Source of the DNA: CAYYAQ01 sp964469555
GTDB taxonomy: Bacteria > Planctomycetota > UBA1135 > UBA2386
NCBI GenBank assembly: GCA_964469555.1
Contig: CAYYAQ010000085.1
Location: forward strand, 1 to 22,735
Direction: 5' to 3'
Length of the DNA: 22,735 nt
Both the position numbers and the translations under genes were made by a program. Shown here piece after piece: positions 15,202 to 22,735 of the stretch. The notes beneath the pieces are model-generated. The model saw nothing but the letters and a program-made list of their open reading frames with translations, was not told where the DNA came from and did no database searches. How positions within the stretch are numbered: position 1 is the first letter of the stretch; each line of letters starts with the position of its first letter.

Positions 15202-16022
15202 ACCGACTGGCGGTAGTCGTTGACGCGCGGCTTCAGTGAGTCGTAGCCGCACTTCAGGTCGATGCCCTCGGTCTCGTCGTTGTGCGACATCGAGCAGAAT
15301 CCCATCACCGCCTTCTGGCTGTCGGTGAGCTGCTCGTAGATCTCCTGCGGCAGGTTCATCGGGATGTTCCAGTGCTGTTTTACCCACCAGCGGCAGAACG
15401 TGGCGATGATCGACCAGCGCGTGCCGTCGGTGTTGTTCGCGGTCGTGCCGTGCCACAGCCGGCTGTCCCACATCACGACGTCGCCGACCTCGGACTCGAT
15501 CGAGATCGCGTCGGCGAACGATTCCTGAGTCGCATACTCCCCCGACTTGTGCGTCTTCGGGACGACGACGGTCGCACCGTTCTTCTCGTTCTGTGCCTCG
15601 AGGATGATCGCGTACTGCATGATGTACGGTCGTTCCCCGAGGTAGGGGATGAACGAATCGATGTGCATCGGCGTCACGGTGTTCGTGCTACGCGAGATGT
15701 ACGAACGGATCACGTAGCACGGATCCTCCTTTGGGATCTGCTTGAACCACTCGTCGTTCAGGAATCGCTTCAGGAGGTCCTCGATGAGGTCCGAGCCGAA
15801 CAGGATCTCCAAGAAGAACATGTCCTTGTTCTGGAGGTTGTAGACCGTCGGTTGCCCGATGTTCAGGAACGGTACGTGATCGGACTGCGAGTCCTTCGTC
15901 GCCTCGAACTGCGCCCTGATACGACGCAGCGCCTCTTCCATGGTGGATTTGTCGTAGACGCCCTTGAGGTGCGTGTAGCCGACAGTTTCGATTTGCTCGA
16001 TGGACTCGCTCAGTTGCGTCAT
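15192..16022 (-). CDS. PhyH-family Fe(II)/2-oxoglutarate dioxygenase
   Basis: The product has 276 residues from the ATG at 16022; the frame runs open to 17315 but that part is antisense to the CocE gene. The iron ligands are His120 and Asp122 (PMHIDSF) and His191 (SRLWHGTTAN), with Arg202 (GTRWSIIATF) placed to bind 2-oxoglutarate. This is the jelly-roll core of the phytanoyl-CoA dioxygenase family, whose members hydroxylate small metabolites, CoA- or carrier-bound acyl groups and free amino acids. VVVPKTHKSG is the usual segment between the ligands. It is a single-gene unit beside a sugar and carrier-protein locus, so tailoring of the acyl group or of a sugar is plausible, but no substrate can be named. 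It has no signal peptide and should be cytosolic. Confidence 0.88.
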   Translation of the reverse strand: MTQLSESIEQIETVGYTHLKGVYDKSTMEEALRRIRAQFEATKDSQSDHVPFLNIGQPTVYNLQNKDMFFLEILFGSDLIEDLLKRFLNDEWFKQIPKEDPCYVIRSYISRSTNTVTPMHIDSFIPYLGERPYIMQYAIILEAQNEKNGATVVVPKTHKSGEYATQESFADAISIESEVGDVVMWDSRLWHGTTANNTDGTRWSIIATFCRWWVKQHWNIPMNLPQEIYEQLTDSQKAVMGFCSMSHNDETEGIDLKCGYDSLKPRVNDYRQSVIS

Positions 16023-16145
16023 GGATTCGGGCCGTTTGTGTGTGAGGTCGGCGGTAGGATCTCCGCCACGATTGTATTGCTTGGTATCGGCCAAATGACC
16101 CCTGTTCTCCGAGTCTGCCGCGGTCGAGAGAGCGTGGACTAACCC
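16023..16145. promoter_or_regulatory. Divergent intergenic region of dioxygenase and CocE genes
   Basis: These 123 bases lie between two outward-facing genes. On the minus strand TACAAT (16076-16071) resembles a -10 element about 50 bases before the dioxygenase ATG, but no good -35 is at the right distance. A 5-bp stem GGCGG/CCGCC (16050-16054 with 16063-16067) would lie in the dioxygenase leader. Confidence 0.3.
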
Positions 16146-17813
16146 ATGAGAAGACTCACCCGGTTGGTGCCGATGCGGGATGGCCCGAAACTGTACACCG
16201 TCGTGTGCCGACCGAAACGGGCAGCGGGTCCGCTTCCGGTCGTCCTGACCCGCGGGTACTGGCCGGGCTTCGAGGACGATGCACGGCGATTCTGCCGGGC
16301 CGGATACGCCTACGTGGGGCAGTCGACCCGCGGCCACGGCAAGTCCGAGGGCGCGGGAGGCATCGCTCGCCGGTTCTTCCACGACGCCGCAGACGGTCAC
16401 GACACCCTCTCGTGGATCGCCGAGCAGGATTGGTCGGATGGGCGCGTCGCGATGTTCGGGAAGTCCTACTGGGCCATCACGCAGTGGCTCGTCGCCGCGC
16501 TCGGCCACCCGAACCTCAGAGCGATTGTGCCCCAGGTCTCTCCCACGGACCCCTGGGACTGCGGCTACTGGCGAGGCGGGGCGCTGCTGTTGGCGATGTC
16601 CGCCCGCGGTCGCGCCTACGATAAGCGGCACTGGCCTGAGATCGACGCGATGGGCTGGGACGCCTTCTTCCGCCACCTGCCGCTGCGAACCCTGGATGAA
16701 GTGGTGGGCAGCCCGAATCCGGATCGCGTCGAGGCGGAGAGCCGGCAACTCTGGCGTGACTACGTCGAGCACTCGACCTTCGACGACTACTGGCGAGCGC
16801 TCTCCATGCGCGCCGACGGTGCAGACGGCCATCTGTCCCGCATCCAGGTTCCCGTGTTCCAGATGGGTGGGTGGTACGATGCGTATCCGGGCGCGTCGTT
16901 GCGCGTGTTCGAGACGCTGCAGGCCGCGGGCAACGTGCCGGACAACCGGATCATCATCGACCCCACCGACCACCTGAACCGCGTGGCCGGCGACCGAGAC
17001 TTCGGGCTTCGGGTCGGCAAGGACGAGATCTCTCTCGCGATCCGCTGGCTCGACCACGTGGTCAAGGGAGTCGAGAACGGCGTGCGTGACGAGAAGCCTG
17101 TCCGTATGTTCGCGATGGGGGCCAACGAGTGGCGCGAGTTTGACCACTGGCCCCCCGCGCGCGCCGTCCCGACGAAGTACTATCTGCACCCTGGGGAGTT
17201 GCGCAACGACCTTCCTGGGGTCGACGTCGAGCCGAGCCGCTACACCTACGATCCCGCTGACCCGGTCCCGACCCTGGGCGGCAACCATTCGTTTTCGGAC
17301 GTCAACATCCCGCACATCATCCGTCCCGGTGCTGTCGACCAGAGACCGATCGAATGTCGCGATGATGTCCTCGTCTTCTCGACCGAACCTCTCGCGACGG
17401 CCACCGAGGTGACCGGTCCCGTGAGGGTTCGGCTCTTTGCGTCGTCCAGCGCGAAGGACACGGACTTCGTCGCGCGATTGGTGGACGTCGCCCCGGATGG
17501 AACCGCCTACAACCTAACCGAAGGCATCCTCCGCGCCCGTTTCCGGCGTTCGATTTGGCAACAGCCCGAGCTGCTGACCCCCGGTGAGGTCGACCAATAC
17601 GACATCGAGTTGCTGCCGACGAGCAACGTCTTCCGGCGCGGCCACCGCATCCGCCTGCACGTGACGAGTAGCGGGTTCCCGCTGTGGGACAGGAATCCCA
17701 ACACCGGCTCGCAAACGGGTTTCGATTCGGAGATGATCCCCGCCCATCAGGTCGTCCACCACGATCGGAGCAGGCCTTCGCATGTCCTCCTTTCGCTTCT
17801 CCCGCTGGCCTGA
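16146..17813 (+). CDS. CocE/NonD-family alpha/beta hydrolase
   Basis: The 555-residue product belongs to the cocaine esterase / X-prolyl dipeptidyl peptidase-like hydrolases. Its catalytic triad is Ser107 (GKSYWA), Asp245 (GGWYDAYPG) and His276 (PTDHLN). The first 300 residues are the alpha/beta hydrolase with cap insert. About residues 325-550 form the C-terminal jelly-roll of this family (TEVTGPVRVRLFASSSAKDTDFVARLVDV, GHRIRLHVTSSGFPLWDRNPNTG). Members hydrolyse esters or amides, including acyl and peptide bonds. No signal peptide is seen, so a cytosolic location is likely. It lies between the dioxygenase and the pyruvyl transferase operon without overlap to either, so a role in the polysaccharide locus is uncertain. 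The usual glycine after SYx is alanine here. Confidence 0.9.
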   Translation: MRRLTRLVPMRDGPKLYTVVCRPKRAAGPLPVVLTRGYWPGFEDDARRFCRAGYAYVGQSTRGHGKSEGAGGIARRFFHDAADGHDTLSWIAEQDWSDGRVAMFGKSYWAITQWLVAALGHPNLRAIVPQVSPTDPWDCGYWRGGALLLAMSARGRAYDKRHWPEIDAMGWDAFFRHLPLRTLDEVVGSPNPDRVEAESRQLWRDYVEHSTFDDYWRALSMRADGADGHLSRIQVPVFQMGGWYDAYPGASLRVFETLQAAGNVPDNRIIIDPTDHLNRVAGDRDFGLRVGKDEISLAIRWLDHVVKGVENGVRDEKPVRMFAMGANEWREFDHWPPARAVPTKYYLHPGELRNDLPGVDVEPSRYTYDPADPVPTLGGNHSFSDVNIPHIIRPGAVDQRPIECRDDVLVFSTEPLATATEVTGPVRVRLFASSSAKDTDFVARLVDVAPDGTAYNLTEGILRARFRRSIWQQPELLTPGEVDQYDIELLPTSNVFRRGHRIRLHVTSSGFPLWDRNPNTGSQTGFDSEMIPAHQVVHHDRSRPSHVLLSLLPLA

Positions 17814-17850
17814 CTCCCCCGTGTTCCGGGATCTCAGCGGGTTCCAACTG

Positions 17851-17875
17851 GACCCGACATTCCCTACGTCGGGTC
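17851..17875 (+). terminator. Hairpin after the CocE gene
   Basis: GACCCGAC at 17851-17858 pairs with GTCGGGTC at 17868-17875 around a 9-base loop, 38 bases after the CocE stop and before the next operon. No T-run follows, so it may be a weak terminator or a leader stem. Confidence 0.4.
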
Positions 17876-17965
17876 GGCTCGAACGTCGATAAACTCCTTG
17901 TCGGATCCGATCGATGACACCGCCGAAACCGGGTGCCCACTTGTCCGCCCTGCCCTTCGCCCGCC

Positions 17966-19300
17966 ATGAGAATGCAGAACATCTTCGACGTCGCCGCTGG
18001 GCAGATGTGCACGGGTTGCGGTGCCTGCGCGTCCGTCAGTCCCGACAACGTGCGGATGGTCGACGATCTCGATCTCGGGCGTCGACCCGTGCCACAGGCC
18101 GGAACGCCGGAGACCGCGGCGACGCCGGACGCGATGGAGGTTTGCCCGGGCATTCACCTCGAGCGCGATTTCGACGAGAAGGACCCGAAGTGGATCCAGG
18201 AACTGATTCCGGGCTGGGGTCCGATCCTCGAGACCTGGGAAGGTTCGGCCTCGGATCAGGAGGTTCGATTCATGGCGTCGAGCGGTGGGGCGGCCACGGC
18301 TCTCGCGCTGTACTGCATGGAGCAGGGCGGGATGCACGGCACTCTCCACATCAAGGCTCGCGAGGATAGGCGCTACCTCAACGAGACGACGCTGAGTCGG
18401 TCCCGTGACGAGATGCTCAGCGCGACCGGTTCGCGCTACGCGCCGGCGAGTCCCTGCGACAGTCTCCGGAAGATTGAAGATGCGCCCGCGCCGTGTGTGT
18501 TCATCGGCAAGCCGTGCGACGTCGCGGCAGTCGAGAAGACGCGCGCCATCCGACCCTCCCTGGACCGCAACGTCGGCCTGACGATCGCGATCTTCTGCGC
18601 CGGTACGCCGAGCACGCGCGGCACGCTGAAGATGCTCGAAGCGCTCGGCGTCGAAGACCCCGAGACGGTCACCGACGTGCGCTATCGAGGGAAGGGCTGG
18701 CCGGGCAACGCGACGGCGACGTTCCGCAAGGACGGCGTCGAACACCACGAGGAGATGGCCTACGATGCGTCGTGGGGCGACATCCTGCAGAAGCACCGGC
18801 AATGGCGCTGCTACCTCTGCCTCGACCACACCGGTGAGTTCGCTGACATTGCGGTCGGTGATCCCTGGTACCGCGAGCTCGGCTCTGACGAGAAGGGCGA
18901 GTCGATGATCCTCGTGCGCACCGAGCGTGGGCGCAAGATCCTGGAACAGGCGATCGCCGCGGGCTACCTGGATGTGAAGCGCGCGGACCCGAAGATTCTG
19001 CCGGGATCACAGGGTCACTTCTACGGCGTGCGCGGCAAGATCTGGGTCCGACTGAAGATGCTGAGGCTCTTTGGTGCGCCGGCGCCGCGTTACGTCAACA
19101 TGCCGATGTTCCGCTTCTTCTGGCGCAACCTGAGCTTCTCGGACAAGGTCAAGTCGTTCGTCGGAACCGTACGCCGCATTTTCCGCAAGGGGCTGCGCAC
19201 CCCCGTGACGGTCGTGTCGTTCGAAGCCGAGACGTCGGGCGACTCGGAGTCCGATCCCGTCAACCCTCCCAAAGAACAGGAAGTGAGGACGTCGACCTGA
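17966..19300 (+). CDS. FrhB-like iron-sulfur protein (F420 hydrogenase/dehydrogenase beta-subunit family)
   Basis: From the ATG at 17966 the product has 444 residues; an ATG at 17972 and a GTG at 17933 are alternatives. MCTGCGACASV holds Cys15, 18 and 21, and VCPG gives Cys60, together a 4Fe-4S site of ferredoxin type. The central part has the FrhB flavin domain hallmarks (MASSGGAATALALYCM, FIGKPCDVAAVEK, RCYLCLDHTGEFADIAVGDPW with a second cysteine pair). The basic C-terminus (about 360-420) may contact membrane. Bacterial relatives often sit beside polysaccharide pyruvyl transferases in surface-glycan loci, as here three genes on. A redox step on a sugar or lipid-linked glycan is inferred; the true reaction of such homologues is not established. 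The stop shares one base with the next start (TGATG). Confidence 0.87.
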   Translation: MRMQNIFDVAAGQMCTGCGACASVSPDNVRMVDDLDLGRRPVPQAGTPETAATPDAMEVCPGIHLERDFDEKDPKWIQELIPGWGPILETWEGSASDQEVRFMASSGGAATALALYCMEQGGMHGTLHIKAREDRRYLNETTLSRSRDEMLSATGSRYAPASPCDSLRKIEDAPAPCVFIGKPCDVAAVEKTRAIRPSLDRNVGLTIAIFCAGTPSTRGTLKMLEALGVEDPETVTDVRYRGKGWPGNATATFRKDGVEHHEEMAYDASWGDILQKHRQWRCYLCLDHTGEFADIAVGDPWYRELGSDEKGESMILVRTERGRKILEQAIAAGYLDVKRADPKILPGSQGHFYGVRGKIWVRLKMLRLFGAPAPRYVNMPMFRFFWRNLSFSDKVKSFVGTVRRIFRKGLRTPVTVVSFEAETSGDSESDPVNPPKEQEVRTST

Positions 19301-19752
19301 TGGTTGGCAAGCGCGTGATGGCGGTTGCGTCCGGAGGAGGGCATTGGATCCAGCTCATGCGGCTGAGGCCGGCGCTCGGAGGCAACGATCTGTGCTTCGT
19401 GTGCACGGATGCGTCGGCGGAGAAGTCCGTCCAGGGCGAACGCTTCCACGTTGTTGCGGATGCGAACCGGACGACGGTCTTCAAGATGGCGTTGTTGCTG
19501 CTCCAGATCTTCTTCCAGGTGATGCGTTTCCGGCCCGAGGTCGTGATCACGACCGGTGCTGCGCCCGGGTACTGGGCGTGCCGCTTCGGTCGGCTGTTCG
19601 GCGCGCGCACGCTGTGGATCGACAGCGTGGCCAACGCCGGTGCGTTGTCGATGTCCGGTCAGAAGGCCGGCAAGGTCGTCGACTTCTGGCTCACGCAATG
19701 GGAACACCTCGCCGAAACGGACGGCCCGGAATTCAGAGGGTCGGTGCTGTGA
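19300..19752 (+). CDS. Alg14/PssD-like glycosyltransferase membrane subunit
   Basis: The 150-residue product matches the Alg14 half of split UDP-sugar transferases. It has ASGGGHWIQLM near the N-terminus (10-20), a hydrophobic membrane-associated stretch (MALLLLQIFFQVM, 63-75), and VVITTGAAPGYWACR (81-95). In eukaryotic Alg13/14 and in bacterial PssD/PssE or EpsE/EpsF pairs, this subunit anchors the catalytic partner at the membrane and binds the lipid-linked acceptor. The size is normal. The ATG overlaps the FrhB-like stop by one base and the 3' end overlaps the Alg13-like gene by 4 bases, so the two subunits should be made in equal amounts. Confidence 0.86.
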   Translation: MVGKRVMAVASGGGHWIQLMRLRPALGGNDLCFVCTDASAEKSVQGERFHVVADANRTTVFKMALLLLQIFFQVMRFRPEVVITTGAAPGYWACRFGRLFGARTLWIDSVANAGALSMSGQKAGKVVDFWLTQWEHLAETDGPEFRGSVL

Positions 19753-20243
19753 TCTTCCTGACGGTCGGAACCCAGCTGCCGTTCGATCGGTTGGTGCGCG
19801 AGACCGACGAGTGGTTTGGTGCTCATCCGGATTTCGAGTTCTTCGCGCAGATCGGAGACTCCGAGTTCCAGCCGAAGCACATGCCATTCGAGAGGATCCT
19901 CACCGCCGACGACGTGCGGCAGCGCATGGAAGAAGCGAACCTGATCATCGCGCACGCGGGGATGGGCACCGTGATCTCAGCCCTGCGGATGGGAAAGCCG
20001 CTGTTGATCATGCCGCGGCAGTGCAAGTTCGGGGAACAGCGCAACGATCACCAGCTGGCGACGGCCGAAGCGTTCCGGCGGTGGCCGAACATCTTCGTGG
20101 CGATGGACGAGACGGAGATAGCTGCGCGGCTGGATGAGTTGACTCCCGTTCGCTCTTTCGAGGGGGATCCGCTGGGCCCCCACGCGTCGCCCTCCCTGCT
20201 GACCGCGATCCGGGATTTCATCGGCGAGGGGGAGAAAGAATGA
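19749..20243 (+). CDS. Alg13/PssE-like glycosyltransferase catalytic subunit
   Basis: The start is GTG at 19749, whose GTGA overlaps the Alg14-like stop. This gives 164 residues beginning MIFLTVGTQLPFDRLV, the standard Alg13 start. The donor-binding end has HAGMGTVISALRMGKPLLIMPR (69-90) and EQRNDHQ (96-102), as in GT28-type enzymes and MurG. It would transfer a sugar from a UDP donor to a lipid-linked intermediate, together with the Alg14-like subunit, on the inner face of the membrane. The same frame is open further upstream to 19344, but that part is antiparallel in composition to the Alg14-like gene and is not coding. Donor and acceptor are not identifiable. Confidence 0.88.
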   Translation: MIFLTVGTQLPFDRLVRETDEWFGAHPDFEFFAQIGDSEFQPKHMPFERILTADDVRQRMEEANLIIAHAGMGTVISALRMGKPLLIMPRQCKFGEQRNDHQLATAEAFRRWPNIFVAMDETEIAARLDELTPVRSFEGDPLGPHASPSLLTAIRDFIGEGEKE

Positions 20244-21517
20244 CACGAGTCTGCATGTTCGGGGCGTCTCCCGACACGGGCAACCTGGGCGTGTCGGCGC
20301 TGTGGCACTCGGCGGCGGCGGGTCTCGCGGAGCACATCCCCGATCTCGACCTGACCGTGTTCGACATGATGAAGGGGGTGCGCGACTCGAAGCTCAGTCT
20401 CGGTGACCGCCAATTCGCGTACCGCAGCATCGGCGCGAACCATTCCCGGCGCTACTACCGGGCTGACTGCCTCTGGAACATGCGATTCGCTGCCAGGGTC
20501 GGCGGCAATTGGAACCCCGGCGTCGAGGTGATCCGTGCTTCTGACGCCGTCGTTGATGTGAGCGGCGGCGACAGCTTTGCAGACCTCTACGGCACGCAGA
20601 GATTCAGCGCGATCGCGCAACACAAGCTCATCGCGCTGGAGCACGATGCTCGACTGGTCCTTCTGCCGCAGACCTACGGTCCGTTCCGCGAGCGAGAGAA
20701 CCGCGAGATGGCCGAGCAGATCGTGCGCAGTTCGACGATGGCGTGGGCGCGGGATCCGCGGAGCTTCGCCGCGCTGCAAGAATTGCTCGGTGGTGAGTTC
20801 GATCCGAAGCGACATCGATCCGGTGTGGATATGGCGTTCGGGCTGACGGCCTACGAACCCGTTGGGAGAGTCACGGACACGATCCGGTATTGGTTCGGAC
20901 GGCAGAACGGGGAGATCCTCGTGGGGATCAACGTCAGCGGGCTGCTGTACGGGAACTACGAGGAGAACATCGCGCGGTTCGGATTCCGAGCGGAGTACGC
21001 CTCGGTGGTCCACGAGCTGATCCGTCGACTGCTCGCCGACGAACGCGTGCGGGTCGTGCTCATTCCTCACGTCCACGGCGTCCACGAATCCGATGGTGCG
21101 GCGTGCGACGTCGTCGAGAGCGCCCTCGAAGGGCACGGCAAGGGTAGATTGATGACGCTGCCCAGCTACTTCGATCAGTCGGAGTTGAAGTGGGTCATCT
21201 CGCAGCTCGATTGGTTTTGCGGCACGCGCATGCACTCTGCGATCGCGGCACTCTCCTCCGGTGTTCCCGCGTCCGGGATCGCCTACAGCCTGAAAACGCA
21301 GGGCGTCTTCGAGACGTGCGGCCAGGGTGACCATGTCGCAGATCCGCGCGATCTCGACACCATAGATGTGATCGAAAAACTCGAGCAGTCCTACAAGAAC
21401 CGCGATGAAGCGAGGATCAACCTCGCGCACCGATTGCCCGACGTGAAGGCCCTCGTCTTGCTGCAGATGAAGGCCATCGCGGAGTGCGCGATGTCGTCAG
21501 AGATGGCGCGGAGATGA
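20240..21517 (+). CDS. Polysaccharide pyruvyl transferase
   Basis: The 425-residue product fits the polysaccharide pyruvyl transferase / CsaB / WcaK family. Features in order are TGNLGVSALWHSAAAGL (13-29), VVDVSGGDSF (104-113), LLPQTYGPF (141-149), ILVGINVSGLLYGNY (226-240) and FCGTRMHSAIAALSSGVP (326-343), which holds the conserved arginine and histidine. Enzymes of this family add a pyruvate ketal from phosphoenolpyruvate to a sugar, giving negative charge or an anchoring site for surface proteins; some members have other glycosyl-type roles. It is the last gene of the operon, overlapping the Alg13-like gene by 4 bases (ATGA). It is cytosolic, probably acting on a nucleotide-sugar or lipid-linked glycan. 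Confidence 0.9.
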   Translation: MTRVCMFGASPDTGNLGVSALWHSAAAGLAEHIPDLDLTVFDMMKGVRDSKLSLGDRQFAYRSIGANHSRRYYRADCLWNMRFAARVGGNWNPGVEVIRASDAVVDVSGGDSFADLYGTQRFSAIAQHKLIALEHDARLVLLPQTYGPFRERENREMAEQIVRSSTMAWARDPRSFAALQELLGGEFDPKRHRSGVDMAFGLTAYEPVGRVTDTIRYWFGRQNGEILVGINVSGLLYGNYEENIARFGFRAEYASVVHELIRRLLADERVRVVLIPHVHGVHESDGAACDVVESALEGHGKGRLMTLPSYFDQSELKWVISQLDWFCGTRMHSAIAALSSGVPASGIAYSLKTQGVFETCGQGDHVADPRDLDTIDVIEKLEQSYKNRDEARINLAHRLPDVKALVLLQMKAIAECAMSSEMARR

Positions 21518-21580
21518 ATCTCGCGCGAGTCGCGACCTGGTGCCACCTTTCGCGTGCGAGTGCCTGGGCATGTTAGTCCG

Positions 21581-21655
21581 CTACTTCAGGTAGGGCTTCT
21601 TGTCTTCGTAGAGCTTTCGTCTCGCTTCGATCTCCGTGGACATCGGGCGGCACTT
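21581..21655 (-). pseudogene. Tail of a minus-strand gene (relic)
   Basis: The frame ends at TAG (21583-21581) and encodes STEIEARRKLYEDKKPYL near its C-terminus, with 20 of 24 codons ending in G or C by hand count, similar to real genes nearby. It is closed upstream by a stop at 21658-21656. The charged helical ending looks like a true protein C-terminus but the family is not recognised. A 20-codon gene from the ATG at 21643 is possible but less likely. Confidence 0.35.
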
Positions 21656-21752
21656 CTACGTGCAGTGCATGGTGATGGATTCGGGCGCACCTACACCGCT
21701 GAAGGCGGTGCTCTCGAACGGACTCGACATCCTCGTCGGCGGCAACAAGTAG
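21612..21752 (+). pseudogene. Tail of a secreted-protein gene (relic)
   Basis: The frame between stops at 21609-21611 and 21750-21752 encodes FYVQCMVMDSGAPTP, then LSNGLDILVGGNK and the stop. This is the final beta-strand pair of a C-terminal module frequent in planctomycete exported proteins. It resembles the end of the secreted protein at 157-1317 (IYVQVLQRDSGA). No start codon with a ribosome binding site and no signal peptide precede it, so it is a remnant rather than a gene. Confidence 0.5.
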
Positions 21753-21995
21753 TTGCTTCGCTGACGCCGCTGCGCCTCTCCGGTCGTTGTGATCGGATTC
21801 GCGTGCGGCTGCTGTCGTGTAGGACAGAGTCGTGCGTCGAGGCCGACTTTCGGGGATAGGTTTCTTCGAAGGTCGAATCCCACCCCCTTGTGCTGGTTGT
21901 CAGCGGGCGATTGCACCGACGGCGTCGCCGGTCGCGTGGCCCAGACGGAGATGTCCTCCCCGTTCTACCTGCGTCTCGGGTTGAGCCTGACCTTT

Positions 21996-22735
21996 CTAGC
22001 CCCGTGCCGGTTCCCAGCCCGTGAGCTGATACCTCAGCGCGGCGAGGGTGCAGCGGGCGCGCAGCCACGCTGGGCGACCCTTCCAGAGCGAAGAGGCGAG
22101 GAATCCCAGGCTGCGGAAGGTCATCGACCCGACGAAGATCATCTTCGCGGCGAGCCACGCCCAGAATCCGAGGTTCTTGCGGTTGAAGATCAACAAGCTC
22201 TTTTGGAGCTGGACGAACATCCGCACGGGGATCTGGGATGTGCTCTGCTTGCCGCCGTCGGCGTGCACGACCTGCACGAGCGGCGAGAAGACGCACGGCC
22301 ACCCCGCCTTCCCGAATCGGTAGCACCAGTCCGCTTCTTCGCCGTAGACGAAGTACGCCTCGTCCATCGGGCCCACGGCATCGATCGCCTCGCGTCGGAT
22401 GAACATGTACATTCCCGTCACGACGTCGACTCTCCGTTCGCTCTGACGATCCCAGAACGAGAGCTCGGGCCGACCGAAGAACTTTGAACGCGGGAAGACC
22501 CGGTGCAGGAGGGTCGCGATGAGGAAGAGGTTCATCGGCCCCGGAAACGAGAAGCCCGTGCGCTGGATCTCGCCGCCACGCGACTTCAGGACCTGACAGC
22601 CCAGCACCCCCCAGTCCCGGTGCTCTCGCATGAGCGCGAGTGACTTGCCGAGCGCGCCGTCGAGAATCTCCGTGTCGGGGTTGAGCATCAGGACGAACTC
22701 GCCCTTCGAAACCGCGAGACCCTGATTGCAACCGG
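21996..22735 (-). CDS. Family 2 glycosyltransferase, 5' end outside the window
   Basis: About 246 C-terminal residues are present; the start lies beyond the right edge, since GCNQGLAVSKGEFVLMLNPD reads in frame up to 22733. This is the hallmark segment of rhamnosyltransferase-type GT2 enzymes, with the metal-binding DxD replaced by NPDTE. Further features are VVTGMYMFIRREAIDAVG (the acceptor-side loop) and DEAYFVYGEEADWCYR with the catalytic acid region. Near the C-terminus a hydrophobic segment (FWAWLAAKMIFVGSMTF) probably anchors it at the membrane. It faces the pyruvyl transferase operon, is on the other strand, and may be the end of a further glycan operon to the right. Donor sugar is unknown. 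Confidence 0.88.
   Translation of the reverse strand, partial: GCNQGLAVSKGEFVLMLNPDTEILDGALGKSLALMREHRDWGVLGCQVLKSRGGEIQRTGFSFPGPMNLFLIATLLHRVFPRSKFFGRPELSFWDRQSERRVDVVTGMYMFIRREAIDAVGPMDEAYFVYGEEADWCYRFGKAGWPCVFSPLVQVVHADGGKQSTSQIPVRMFVQLQKSLLIFNRKNLGFWAWLAAKMIFVGSMTFRSLGFLASSLWKGRPAWLRARCTLAALRYQLTGWEPARG

Larger units (their letters stand above)
21518..21995. other. 478-base stretch without an intact gene
   Basis: This region lies between the pyruvyl transferase and the right-edge glycosyltransferase. At its left a 10-base palindrome CTCGCGCGAG follows the stop almost at once. Two gene tails facing outward occupy 21581-21752 (separate entries). The remaining 21753-21995 shows no protein-like frame with a usable start, no repeat and no convincing terminator. 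Confidence 0.5.

Noticed and set aside
16023..17315. N-terminal extension of the dioxygenase by 431 residues
   Set aside because: It is antisense to the CocE hydrolase gene and has no domain features; the PhyH fold starts at the ATG at 16022.
19344..19748. N-terminal extension of the Alg13-like subunit
   Set aside because: It is out of frame with the Alg14-like gene it overlaps, is arginine-rich, and the GTG at 19749 gives the standard Alg13 start and size.
21868..21880. Sequence AAGGTCGAATCCC resembling a tRNA T-arm
   Set aside because: The two sides do not pair as a T-stem, one base of the usual T-loop is missing, and no acceptor stem or anticodon arm is found upstream.

Overview
The window is GC-rich, densely coding DNA, most likely from a member of the Planctomycetota (PVC group). 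The main clue is the left side. There a secreted five-haem cytochrome with a PA14-like insert is coupled to a secreted beta-propeller 'membrane-bound dehydrogenase'-type protein, next to a secreted protein of a style common in that phylum. No rRNA, tRNA, CRISPR array, insertion sequence or integrase was found. The taxonomic call is inference from protein families, not from a marker gene.

Layout. Positions 1-5702 (all minus strand) hold the start of a truncated secreted-protein gene, a secreted protein of unknown function, the propeller protein and the multihaem cytochrome. Positions 5810-14235 form a sugar-modification region. A minus-strand arm carries a FemAB/GNAT-like acyltransferase, a DegT/DnrJ/EryC1/StrS aminotransferase and a StrF-like glycosyltransferase. 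A divergent plus-strand arm carries an acyl carrier protein, a short-chain dehydrogenase, a DltA-like adenylating ligase and a PglD/NeuD-like hexapeptide acyltransferase. Next come a minus-strand formyltransferase, a small broken or doubtful frame and a cytosolic glycosidase-like beta-propeller. Positions 14336-17813 hold three singly transcribed genes: a secreted haem-c/PDZ protein, a PhyH-family Fe(II)/2-oxoglutarate dioxygenase and a CocE/NonD hydrolase. Positions 17966-21517 are a tightly overlapping operon: FrhB-like iron-sulfur protein, Alg14-like and Alg13-like glycosyltransferase subunits, and a polysaccharide pyruvyl transferase. A 478-base stretch with two gene tails follows, then a glycosyltransferase 2 gene cut by the right edge.

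How it may work (inference). The aminotransferase would make a nucleotide-linked amino sugar. The ligase would activate an amino or hydroxy acid and load it on the carrier protein, where the dehydrogenase (and perhaps the dioxygenase) could modify it. One of the acyltransferases or the formyltransferase would then cap the sugar amine. Glycosyltransferases and the pyruvyl transferase would build it into a surface polysaccharide. No initiating transferase, flippase or polymerase lies in the window, so the locus probably continues to the right.
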